Notes under the pieces: generated by a model | The model's database searches: none | Told to the model about the DNA's origin: nothing | Seen by the model: the letters and a program-made list of their open reading frames with translations, nothing else | Program-made: the position numbers and the translations under genes | In this document: piece by piece, positions 7,985 through 15,498 of the stretch | Position numbering within the stretch: position 1 is the first letter of the stretch | Layout of the letters: each line of letters starts with the position of its first letter | NCBI GenBank assembly: GCA_964609625.1 | Contig: CAZSRS010000046.1 | Span: 1 to 28,902 of the forward strand | From: G963674665 sp964609625 | Lineage (GTDB): Bacteria; Desulfobacterota; Desulfovibrionia; Desulfovibrionales; Desulfovibrionaceae | Length of the DNA stretch: 28,902 nt | Reading direction: 5' to 3'

Positions 7985-8341
7985 ATGGCTTATGACGTCA
8001 GACTGATGAAATTGATAAACGGCGAAATCATTGTTGGAAAATACTCTGAAGAGGAACACAAGATCAAGGACGTCGCCTTGTTGCAGACCATTCCCACCGA
8101 GCATGGTGCACAGATGCTACTCCTTCCTTTTGGGTACCCCTTTGAGCAGGAAATGAGCGGTGCAATCTCCCTGGATCACGTGCTCTACGAATATAAAAGC
8201 ATGCCGGAAGAGTTGAAGACCAAGTACCTCGAAGCCACCACCAACCTGACCCTCTCCACACCCGGCAACCTGCGCAACCTGACACTTGGCGGTGGAAGAG
8301 GCGGCAGAGGGCCGAGCATCTCGGACCTGCTGAAAAAATAG
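7985..8341 (+). CDS. Small Sm-like (LSm-type) domain protein, function unknown
   Basis: This is a 118-residue cytoplasmic protein. The ATG at 7985 is chosen over an upstream in-frame ATG (7949) because AAGGAG lies 6 bases before it. The first 65 or so residues read like an Sm fold: KLINGEIIVGKYSEEEHKI resembles the Sm1 strand-turn-strand, with NGE where Sm/Hfq proteins have G-x-x-(hydrophobic). It continues with DVALLQTIP and a second half MLLLPFGYPFEQ ... ISLDHVLYEYK. Short Sm-like proteins of this general pattern are known in bacteria and T4-like phages. The C-terminal part has a conserved-looking YKSMPEELKTKYLEATTNL and ends in a Gly/Arg-rich stretch GGGRGGRGPS, compatible with nucleic-acid contact. 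Both the Sm assignment and the RNA-binding role are inference. Confidence 0.75.
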   Translation: MAYDVRLMKLINGEIIVGKYSEEEHKIKDVALLQTIPTEHGAQMLLLPFGYPFEQEMSGAISLDHVLYEYKSMPEELKTKYLEATTNLTLSTPGNLRNLTLGGGRGGRGPSISDLLKK

Positions 8342-8364
8342 AGTTCCCCCCGAATGACTGTCAC

Positions 8365-8391
8365 GCCGGGAGCCGGCCACCGGCTTCCGGC
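8365..8391. repeat. Intergenic GC hairpin
   Basis: A near-perfect 12-bp inverted repeat (8365-8376 with 8380-8391, one G-U pair) has a 3-base loop. It lies between the Sm-like gene and the radical SAM gene. No T-tract follows on either strand, so it is not a canonical terminator. It could attenuate read-through, protect the 3' end of the Sm-like mRNA, or be a short palindromic repeat. Confidence 0.5.
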
Positions 8392-8424
8392 ACACACATC
8401 GCCCCCGAGCCCCGCACCCCATCC

Positions 8425-11052
8425 ATGCGCGAACTGCTGCCTCTGCTGCCCAAACCCAGCCATTATCTCGGCTGCGAGCCCGGGAGCGTCCACAAGGACC
8501 CGAACGCTGTCCGCTGCCGCATCGGCTTGGCCTTCCCGGATCTGTACGAGGTCGGCATGTCCTACACGGGACAGGCCCTGCTCTATCACGCCGTGAACCG
8601 CCACCCCCATCTCTGGGCGGAACGGGTCTTTGCGCCTGGCCTGGAAACAGGGGCACTGCTCAAGGAGCGGAGTGCCCCGCTGTGCACCATGGAGTCGGAC
8701 ACGCCCCTGGCCAGGCTCGACGCCCTGGGTTTCCACATCACCCACGAGCTGTGCTACACCAACGTCCTGTATATGCTGGATCTGGCGGACATCCCCCTGC
8801 GCGCGGAGGAGCGGTTGCAGGCTCTGCCGGGTTCCTGGCCGGTGGTCATGGCCGGCGGCGGCTGCGCCTTCAATGCCGAGCCCCTGGCGCCGTTCATGGA
8901 TCTCATGGTCCTGGGCGACGGCGAGGAGATCCTGCCCGAACTTCTGGAACGCATTGTCGCGGGGCGCGAGGCCGACCTCCCGCTGCATGAACTCCTGGCC
9001 GGACTCCGGCACATCCCTGGAGTCTATATACCGTCGCTCTTCGAAGTCACCGCTCGAGGCCCCAAGCCCGTGCTCGAAGACTACCCTCGGGTGGAAAAGC
9101 GCCTGGTACCGGAGCTGGACGCCCTGCCTTACCCCCCACGCCCGCCGCAACCTTTCGGTGCCGTGCACAACCGCTATACCATCGAGATCGCCCGGGGGTG
9201 TACCCGCGGCTGCCGCTTTTGCCATGCCGGCATGGTCTACCGCCCCGTGCGAGAGCGCAGTCTGGGCCGGCTGGACGAGATCCTGCAACAGGGGCTCACC
9301 CAGAGCGGCTATGGGGAGCTGTCCTTCCTCTCCCTGAGCGCCGGGGACTTCTCGGCCCTGTCCGGATTGTTTTCCCAGAGCATAGCCCGCTGCCGCGCCG
9401 AGCAGGTCTCGGTGTCCCTGCCCTCCCTGCGCGTGGGATCGGTGGGACCGGAGATCATGGAGCAGATCGCCTCCATCCGTCGCACCGGCGCCACCCTGGC
9501 GCCCGAGGCAGGCAGCCAGCGGCTGCGCGACGTCATCAACAAGGGCATCCAAGAGGAGGAACTGCTGCGCCATGCGGCCCTACTCTTCGCCAACGGCTGG
9601 CGCGGTCTCAAGCTCTACTTCATGATCGGCCTGCCGAGCGAGACCCGCGAAGACCTCCAGGCCATCTTCGACCTCTGCCGCAAGGTGGCCGAGGCGGCCA
9701 GAAACGCGGGTGTCGGCAAAGGCCGACTCCAGATCACGGCCGCCATCTCACCCTTTGTACCCAAACCCCACACCCCGTTCCAGTGGGAGCGCCAGATCGG
9801 CCTGGAAGAGACACGGGAGCGCATCGCCTTCCTCAAGGAGCTGTTCCGCAAGGACAAGCGCCTGAACCTGCGCTGGCACATCCCGGAAATGAGCTGGCTG
9901 GAGGGCATCTTTTCCCGCGCCGGCCGCGAACTGGCCGATGTCGTGGAACGAGCCTGGCAACGGGGCGCTCTGTTCAGTTCCTGGAACGACCACCTCGACA
10001 TCGATATCTGGCGCCAGGTGCTGGAGGGGTGCGGTTTCGGCCAGGAGGCCCAGGATCGGTTCCTGGCCGAACGCCCCCTGGACGCCGCCTTGCCCTGGGA
10101 GCATCTCGACTGCGGCGTGGACAAGCGCTTTCTGCTCACCGAACGCCGACGCGCTCTGGAAGCGAAGCTCACGCCGGACTGCCGCTACGACACCTGCCGC
10201 AACTGCGGCGTCTGCAACCACCAGGGGCGCAGCTCCAACCTCACGCGCCAAGCAGAACTCATGGACATCGCCCCGGTCTGCAACCTCGGCGCCCGAGACC
10301 AAGCCCGGCAGTCAATACCTGTAACACACGATACCGTACAGACACCACCGCGCCCCTCGGTGGAGCAGCGCAACCTGCACGCCAAGGCCGCGCACCTACG
10401 GCTGTGGTACGCCAAACAGGGGCCGGCCGCCTATCTCAGCCAGTTGGAACTCCAGGACATCTTCGAGCGCGCCCTGCGCAGGGGCGGCCTGCCCCTGAGC
10501 TTTTCCCAGGGCTATCACCCCCTGCCGCTGCTTTCGTTTTGCCGCGCCCTGCCCGTGGGCGTGCATAGCCGCTGCGAATACCTGGACATGTTCCTGCGCG
10601 AGCCACAGGATGCCGCCACGCTCTGCGAACTGCTGCAACCAGCGTTGCCCAAGGGCCTAGAGTGTCTGGAGGCGGAGGAACTCCCCATGCAGGGGCGCCA
10701 ACAGCAGTCCTGCGCCGAAGAGTATCTGCTCAGCCTGCTGGGAGGGGATGAAGAGGCTTTTGTCCAAGCCTGGCATGACTTCGCTGGCAGGGACAGCCTG
10801 ATCTGGGAGCGGGAGACCAAGAAGGGACCACGCCGCCACGACATCCGTCCCCTGTTCGCCGGCATGGAGGAGACCCGGGCCCCCAATGGGGCGGTGGCCG
10901 TCCACCTGCTCATGGACTGGCGCGAGTCCTACCTCAGCCCCCTGAAGATGTGCCAACTCGTGCTACCCGACATCGATCTCTGCCTGCTGCGGCTGGAAAA
11001 GCTCCGCCAGCTGTTTCCCGCCCCCCAACGGCCCGGAGCGCTCCCGTCCTGA
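8425..11052 (+). CDS. Fused B12-binding/radical SAM protein (TIGR03960) with DUF2344 domain (TIGR03936)
   Basis: This 875-residue protein appears to join two modules often encoded as neighbours. Residues 1-240 contain an N-terminal region with the cobalamin-binding-like fold seen in these radical SAM proteins. The radical SAM ligands are Cys259, Cys263 and Cys266 in GCTRGCRFCHAGM. The barrel continues to about residue 520 with LSLSAGDFSAL, LAPEAGSQRLRDVINKG and KLYFMIGLP. A second cysteine group follows (Cys586, 591, 594, 597 and Cys619), able to bind another metal centre. From about residue 651 the DUF2344 domain begins with LRLWYAKQGPAAYLSQLE and contains FSQGYHPLPLLSF. The reaction is not established; in other genomes the family is often near ribonuclease E/G or ribosomal protein L21 genes, hinting at RNA or ribosome modification. 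The ATG at 8425 lacks a good ribosome binding site, so the start is slightly uncertain. Confidence 0.9.
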   Translation: MRELLPLLPKPSHYLGCEPGSVHKDPNAVRCRIGLAFPDLYEVGMSYTGQALLYHAVNRHPHLWAERVFAPGLETGALLKERSAPLCTMESDTPLARLDALGFHITHELCYTNVLYMLDLADIPLRAEERLQALPGSWPVVMAGGGCAFNAEPLAPFMDLMVLGDGEEILPELLERIVAGREADLPLHELLAGLRHIPGVYIPSLFEVTARGPKPVLEDYPRVEKRLVPELDALPYPPRPPQPFGAVHNRYTIEIARGCTRGCRFCHAGMVYRPVRERSLGRLDEILQQGLTQSGYGELSFLSLSAGDFSALSGLFSQSIARCRAEQVSVSLPSLRVGSVGPEIMEQIASIRRTGATLAPEAGSQRLRDVINKGIQEEELLRHAALLFANGWRGLKLYFMIGLPSETREDLQAIFDLCRKVAEAARNAGVGKGRLQITAAISPFVPKPHTPFQWERQIGLEETRERIAFLKELFRKDKRLNLRWHIPEMSWLEGIFSRAGRELADVVERAWQRGALFSSWNDHLDIDIWRQVLEGCGFGQEAQDRFLAERPLDAALPWEHLDCGVDKRFLLTERRRALEAKLTPDCRYDTCRNCGVCNHQGRSSNLTRQAELMDIAPVCNLGARDQARQSIPVTHDTVQTPPRPSVEQRNLHAKAAHLRLWYAKQGPAAYLSQLELQDIFERALRRGGLPLSFSQGYHPLPLLSFCRALPVGVHSRCEYLDMFLREPQDAATLCELLQPALPKGLECLEAEELPMQGRQQQSCAEEYLLSLLGGDEEAFVQAWHDFAGRDSLIWERETKKGPRRHDIRPLFAGMEETRAPNGAVAVHLLMDWRESYLSPLKMCQLVLPDIDLCLLRLEKLRQLFPAPQRPGALPS

Positions 11053-11103
11053 TATTGGTACCGGTGACGGTGTCACAGGTCGATGGTGGGGCATTGACTG
11101 GCC

Positions 11104-13341
11104 TCAGGCCCTTGCAACCTCGGCCTCGGCGCAGTGCTTCATCACCTTGCGCACCAGGTTGGGCACGTCCAGGATCAGGGCCATGGTGCCATCGCCCTTG
11201 ATGGTAGCGCCGGAGAACTCCTCCACGTTTCGGAAGACCTTGCCCAGAGTCTTGATCACGGTCTGCTGCTGCCCGATGACCTCGTCCACCACGATGCCGG
11301 TGCGTTGGCTGTCGTCGCCGGCGATAATGATCTGTTCGATCTCCGGGTTTTCCCCCGGCACGTCGAACCACTCCCTGAGACGGATATATGGCACGATCTC
11401 GTTGCGCAGGTTGATGATGCGTTTGCCGTCGCCGTTGGCAGAGCCGCGCTCCTCCGCCGTCAGCTCGACGCACTCCTGCACCGCGGCAAGAGGGATGACG
11501 AAGAACTCGGGTCCCACCCGCACCTGCAAGCCTTCGATAATGGCCAGGGTAAGGGGCAATTTCACCGTGACCGTGGTGCCCACGCCCTTGGTGCTGTCGA
11601 TGTCCACGCTGCCGCGCAGGGATTCGATGCCGCGTTTGACCACATCCATGCCCACGCCACGGCCCGAGACGTTGGTGACCTTCTCCGCCGTGGAAAAACC
11701 GGGATGAAAAACGAGGTTGAAGACATCCTTGTCGGACATGGAGTCAGGATCCGTGATCAGCCCCCGCTCCACGCCCTTGGCCGCCAGTTTGGAGCGGTCC
11801 AGGCCCTTGCCGTTGTCGAAGATACGGATCAGCACGTGCCCCCCGGAGTGCTCGGCCGAAAGCACCAGGGTTCCCTTGCGGGGCTTGCCCGCGGCCTCGC
11901 GCTCGGCCGGGGATTCGATGCCGTGGTCGATGCTGTTGCGCAGCAGGTGCACCAAGGGGTCTCCCAACTGCTCGATGACGGTCTTGTCCAGCTCTGTCTC
12001 CGCTCCCTGGGTGACGAGTTCGATTTCCTTGCCCAACTCATGGGACAGATCGCGGACCAAGCGCCGAAAGCGGTCAAAGGTGGTGCCGATGGGCAGCATG
12101 CGCATGCTCAGGGTTCTGTCACGCAGGGAGCCGCTCAACAGCTCGATCTCCTCTGCCACGCTCTGCAGGCTTGGTTCAGCGATGGTGCTCGCCAGTTGGC
12201 TGAGCTTGGCCTGTGCAATGACCAACTCGCCCACCAGGGCCACCATGTCGTCGAGCTTGAAGGCGTCCACGCGCACGCTGGAATGTGCCTCGCGTTTGGG
12301 TGTCCCTCCGGCGCGGCAGGTCTGCTCCGCGGCCTTGGGCACAGGAAGCGGACTCCCAGCAGCCGGCCCGACAGGTCCTTGCCCTGCCTGGACGGAGGGA
12401 ATGGATGTTGGCCCCTCGCCCCACTGGTCGGGATTAATCACCGGCCGGTCCTCTGGTTCAGGAGACGCGGCGACCTGTTTTTCTCTGACCCGCACCGCCT
12501 CCCCTGCCCCGAGGGCGGTCGGCTCCGCGAGTTCGGGCACGGACAACGGCGTCACATCGTCCCGTCCCAGATCACGTTCCATGCGCCAAGCCTCTGGGTC
12601 GGCCACCTGCTCGATACGCAATTCGCTGACGTCCTCCACGAAGATGAACACGTCACGCAGAGTATTCTCACCCTTGTCCGTGATCACGAGGACTTCCCAC
12701 CTCAGGGCGCAGGATTCCGGTTCCAACCGCTCCAACTCGGGAACATCCCGTCCATGGATCGCCACGTGACACTCCCCGAGTTCGCGCAGTCCGTCCAGGA
12801 TGCCCAGGGGGTCCGCGTGCACCAGGGCGTCGACGCCCGTGGGCTTGAAGGTCACGGCATAGGCCACCGGTGCGGATGATTCCGCGGTTGTTGGCGTTTC
12901 CTGCCGAGGCACGGCGGCTTCAGGCTGCACGGAAGGGGGCGTCGTCGCAAGAGGCCGTGTTTCCAAATCGCCGCAGGCAAGTGCCCTGAGTCCGGCCTTG
13001 ACCGTTTCCACCGCCGCGGCGTCCACCGCCTCCGGGGATTCGATGAGTTCCCAGATCAGGTCCCTGGCCTTGAACCCGAAATCAAGCAGCTCCCTGCTGC
13101 ACGCGAACGCACCTCCCCTGACCTTGTCAAAGACGGTCTCCACCTCGTGGGTCAGGCCCGCCACCTCGTTGAGGCCGAACATGTTGGCCGCGCCCTTGAT
13201 GGTATGCATGGCGCGGAACACCCGGTTGATCAGACTGGAATCCAGAGGGTTGTTCTCCAACTCCAGGAGTGCCGCCTCCATTTCGGTCAAGAGTTCGGAG
13301 GCCTCTTCGCGAATCTGCTTTCCAATTTCCGAATCCATCAT
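11104..13341 (-). CDS. cheA: CheA-type hybrid-free histidine kinase
   Basis: This is a 745-residue chemotaxis-family kinase that autophosphorylates in trans on an Hpt histidine and transfers phosphate to a receiver. The domains run as follows. Hpt spans residues 1-105, with His46 in RAMHTIKGAANMFG. A middle domain lies at about 150-280 (FKPTGVDALVHADPLGILD ... FIFVEDVSELRIEQV). A Pro/Glu-rich linker follows, then P3 dimerisation from KLDDMVALVGELVIAQAKL. The GHKL ATPase has N-box LVHLLRNSIDHGIESP, G1 IFDNGKGLD and G2 GRGVGMDVVK, and a CheW-like domain fills about the last 140 residues. All catalytic boxes look intact. The start is uncertain: ATG 13341 is preferred because the Hpt helix begins there, but GTG 13368 is also open and neither has a strong ribosome binding site. 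It is the last gene of a four-gene unit and no CheY, CheW or receptor gene adjoins it. Confidence 0.92.
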   Translation of the reverse strand: MMDSEIGKQIREEASELLTEMEAALLELENNPLDSSLINRVFRAMHTIKGAANMFGLNEVAGLTHEVETVFDKVRGGAFACSRELLDFGFKARDLIWELIESPEAVDAAAVETVKAGLRALACGDLETRPLATTPPSVQPEAAVPRQETPTTAESSAPVAYAVTFKPTGVDALVHADPLGILDGLRELGECHVAIHGRDVPELERLEPESCALRWEVLVITDKGENTLRDVFIFVEDVSELRIEQVADPEAWRMERDLGRDDVTPLSVPELAEPTALGAGEAVRVREKQVAASPEPEDRPVINPDQWGEGPTSIPSVQAGQGPVGPAAGSPLPVPKAAEQTCRAGGTPKREAHSSVRVDAFKLDDMVALVGELVIAQAKLSQLASTIAEPSLQSVAEEIELLSGSLRDRTLSMRMLPIGTTFDRFRRLVRDLSHELGKEIELVTQGAETELDKTVIEQLGDPLVHLLRNSIDHGIESPAEREAAGKPRKGTLVLSAEHSGGHVLIRIFDNGKGLDRSKLAAKGVERGLITDPDSMSDKDVFNLVFHPGFSTAEKVTNVSGRGVGMDVVKRGIESLRGSVDIDSTKGVGTTVTVKLPLTLAIIEGLQVRVGPEFFVIPLAAVQECVELTAEERGSANGDGKRIINLRNEIVPYIRLREWFDVPGENPEIEQIIIAGDDSQRTGIVVDEVIGQQQTVIKTLGKVFRNVEEFSGATIKGDGTMALILDVPNLVRKVMKHCAEAEVARA

Positions 13342-13409
13342 GGGCGCATGCACCGGACCTTGCCGCACCGCGGCGTTGAAAGAATCTTCAGGAATACTGC
13401 CGCCATTCC

Positions 13410-14753
13410 TCAGAGAAACCTGGCCAAGGCAGGCTCCAACCCGGCGCCGAGCCCCGCCCTTCTGGCAGCTAGGGCAACGGGTTCGGCAATCCCCGGAGCG
13501 ATGTCCAACGCATGCCCCTTGACCTTGGCCGAGCGTTTGGCCGCGATGAGCAACTGCAACAGCGCCACATCCGCCTGTTCCACGCTGCTGAGATCCACCG
13601 TGAGCGTCCTGGTCCTGTCCAGGCCGCGCAGAAGAGCCTCTTTCATGTCCGCGCCGCGCTCGATGGTGGCCTGGCCAGTGAAGTGCAACGTGGCGTGCTC
13701 GGCGGTTCCGGAGATCTGAAAGCCGCGGACCTCCTCGGTAAAGGCGCTCCCTGGCGGCTCGGTCTCTGGATTCGATTGTTCTGACTGTTCGGGTTCAGGC
13801 GCGCCCCTGTTCTTGAGCGCCGCCGTGAGGGAAGGATGCGGTCGCGGCGGCGATATGGTTGCGGCCTCGGACCTGCTGCCTGCCATGGCCTCGTTCAACT
13901 GGCGTTCCAGTTCGTCCAGGCTCTGTTGGTCCACCGGCTTGCCAAGGCGGGGAAGGGGCGGCTCCGCCGCGCATTCCACCGGCGAGGTGCTGGCGCCGTC
14001 CTGCTCCTCGATGATGTGGATGTATTTCTGCTCCACCTGAAAGATGGCCCTGACCAAGTCAGGCTCGAGAATGGTGGCATACAGTATGAAAAAGGGGATG
14101 CGGTTGGAGAGTTCCTGGTCCAGGTCCCCCATCTGGGAGATGTCCATCCTGCAGTCCAGTATCAGGCCGCTCTTTTCCAGAAAGCGCATCAGGTCGAGGG
14201 GTGTCTTGCCTTGCTTGTGCACGTCGTGGATGAGATCGTACTCCACCAGATAGATGAAATTTCCGCCCTTGCGGGATTGCCTTAGGTCGTGTTCGGAGAC
14301 ATTGAAGATCGTCCCCCCGCCTGGAAGTCCCAGTGGTCTGGTGCTGGTGACCAGTGTCTGCTGCTCCTTGGGGAGGTGGGCGGTGACCAAATGCCGCAGC
14401 GACTCGACGTGCCCGGAAATATCCATCTGATCGCTGTTCTGGATGTCTTCCACGAGTTCTCCGAGCTTGTCGAAGGCCGCGAGGATGACGTTGACGACAT
14501 CGGAGGTGGGTACGATCTCCCGGTTGCGGACCATGTCCAGCACGTTTTCGATCTTGTGCGAGAGGTCGCGGATGTTCTCGAGGTTGAGGAAGGCGGCGCT
14601 GCCCTTGATGGAGTGCGCGGTACGGAAGACCTTGTTGACGAGTTCCGGATCGAAGTCAGGCCCCGCCTCTTCAATGTCCAGAAGGTCAGTCTCTATGTCG
14701 GCGAGATGTTCCCGAGTTTCCTCGAGAAACATGAACAACACATTGTCTTCCAT
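13410..14753 (-). CDS. Hpt-domain protein with C-terminal STAS domain
   Basis: This is a 447-residue signalling protein with no kinase domain. Residues 1-105 form an Hpt domain with phosphoacceptor His47 in RTAHSIKGSAAFL. Residues about 165-260 (GGNFIYLVEYDLIHDV ... VEQKYIHIIEEQ) resemble the middle domain of the neighbouring CheA. A charged, Pro-rich linker follows. The last 100 or so residues are a STAS domain (LHFTGQATIERG, LTVDLSSVEQADVALLQLL), but the loop that holds the phosphorylated Ser in SpoIIAA/RsbV reads ADVA, so this STAS probably is not a kinase substrate. The ATG at 14753 is chosen for its GGGGGG ribosome binding site; an in-frame TTG 21 bases upstream is less likely. It starts 17 bases after the preceding gene. 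Probable role: taking phosphate from CheA or another kinase and signalling through STAS contacts. Confidence 0.85.
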   Translation of the reverse strand: MEDNVLFMFLEETREHLADIETDLLDIEEAGPDFDPELVNKVFRTAHSIKGSAAFLNLENIRDLSHKIENVLDMVRNREIVPTSDVVNVILAAFDKLGELVEDIQNSDQMDISGHVESLRHLVTAHLPKEQQTLVTSTRPLGLPGGGTIFNVSEHDLRQSRKGGNFIYLVEYDLIHDVHKQGKTPLDLMRFLEKSGLILDCRMDISQMGDLDQELSNRIPFFILYATILEPDLVRAIFQVEQKYIHIIEEQDGASTSPVECAAEPPLPRLGKPVDQQSLDELERQLNEAMAGSRSEAATISPPRPHPSLTAALKNRGAPEPEQSEQSNPETEPPGSAFTEEVRGFQISGTAEHATLHFTGQATIERGADMKEALLRGLDRTRTLTVDLSSVEQADVALLQLLIAAKRSAKVKGHALDIAPGIAEPVALAARRAGLGAGLEPALARFL

Positions 14754-14770
14754 TGCAAGCCCCCCGTGGG

Positions 14771-15496
14771 TCAAGCGACGACCTCAAAATGTTTGTCCAG
14801 GCGCATGGTGCGCATCAGTCCCAGAATGTCCTGGGAAGGGTTGACCACCCGCAGTTTTCCCCCGGCCTTGACCAGGGAGTTGTGGGCGGCGATGAGCAGC
14901 CCCATGCCAATGGAGTCGATCATCTCCACCCCTTCGAGATCCATGGTCAGTTCCTGGATACCCTGATCCACGAGCCCCTTGAGTTCCGTTTTGAACTCGT
15001 TGGCCATGGAAGAGACAATGTCGCGGCCGGGCTTGATCACGGCCGTACTGCCGGCATTCTGAATATCACGCATGCACGCCCCCTTTTGGATGTGCTTTTT
15101 AAGTACGATGGCATTGCCCCGCTCATTGTATGCAACCTCGTCGAAGTACTGACGCATGATTAACATGCCGCGCCCACTGGTGGAATCGGGCTCCGGAGTC
15201 CGGGAGCCCCTGTCCCGCCAGGGAAAGCCCTCTCCCTCGTCCCGCACCCGCAACGTGATTGTAGCATCACGCAGCTCCAAGGCATAGTCCACGGTCTTGT
15301 CGGCATTTACCCTTGATCCATGGATCACTGCGTTGGAAAGCGCTTCACGCATGACCAGGAGTACGGCAAAGGCGCAGCCGTCCAGGGAGTGCAGCTGCAA
15401 CAACTTTTTGGTTTCTTCACTGGCCAGATCGATGTTGGCGAGTTCCGCGGACATGCGACACGCGATGCCATTCGCCGATCTGGTCACGGAAAACAC
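14771..15496 (-). CDS. GHKL anti-sigma-type ATPase fused in frame to a STAS antagonist
   Basis: This is a 241-residue open frame with two modules. Residues 1-140 are an RsbW/SpoIIAB-like ATPase, with N-box LLVMREALSNAVIHGS, G1 VRDEGEGFPW and G2 TSGRGMLIMRQYFDEV. Residues from about 142 on, beginning MRDIQNAG, form a complete STAS domain with VEMIDSIGMGLLIAAH, retaining one Ser at the usual phosphorylation loop. RsbW-type kinases normally phosphorylate a separate STAS protein; here both lie in one frame. An ATG at 15073 preceded by AAGGGGG could also start a free STAS protein of 100 residues. The GTG start at 15496 was chosen because GAGG lies 7 bases upstream and it follows the PP2C gene by 2 bases. 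The frame is open further upstream to 15745, but that is only shadow of the PP2C gene. Confidence 0.82.
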   Translation of the reverse strand: MFSVTRSANGIACRMSAELANIDLASEETKKLLQLHSLDGCAFAVLLVMREALSNAVIHGSRVNADKTVDYALELRDATITLRVRDEGEGFPWRDRGSRTPEPDSTSGRGMLIMRQYFDEVAYNERGNAIVLKKHIQKGACMRDIQNAGSTAVIKPGRDIVSSMANEFKTELKGLVDQGIQELTMDLEGVEMIDSIGMGLLIAAHNSLVKAGGKLRVVNPSQDILGLMRTMRLDKHFEVVA

Positions 15497-15498
15497 TG

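Noticed and set aside
8365..8391. The hairpin after the Sm-like gene as an intrinsic terminator
   Set aside because: No T-tract on either strand, so it was listed only as a palindromic hairpin.
11134..12879. A 581-codon open frame on the + strand across cheA
   Set aside because: Antisense shadow, rich in His, Gln and Asp as usual for such shadows; the CheA frame carries all kinase motifs.
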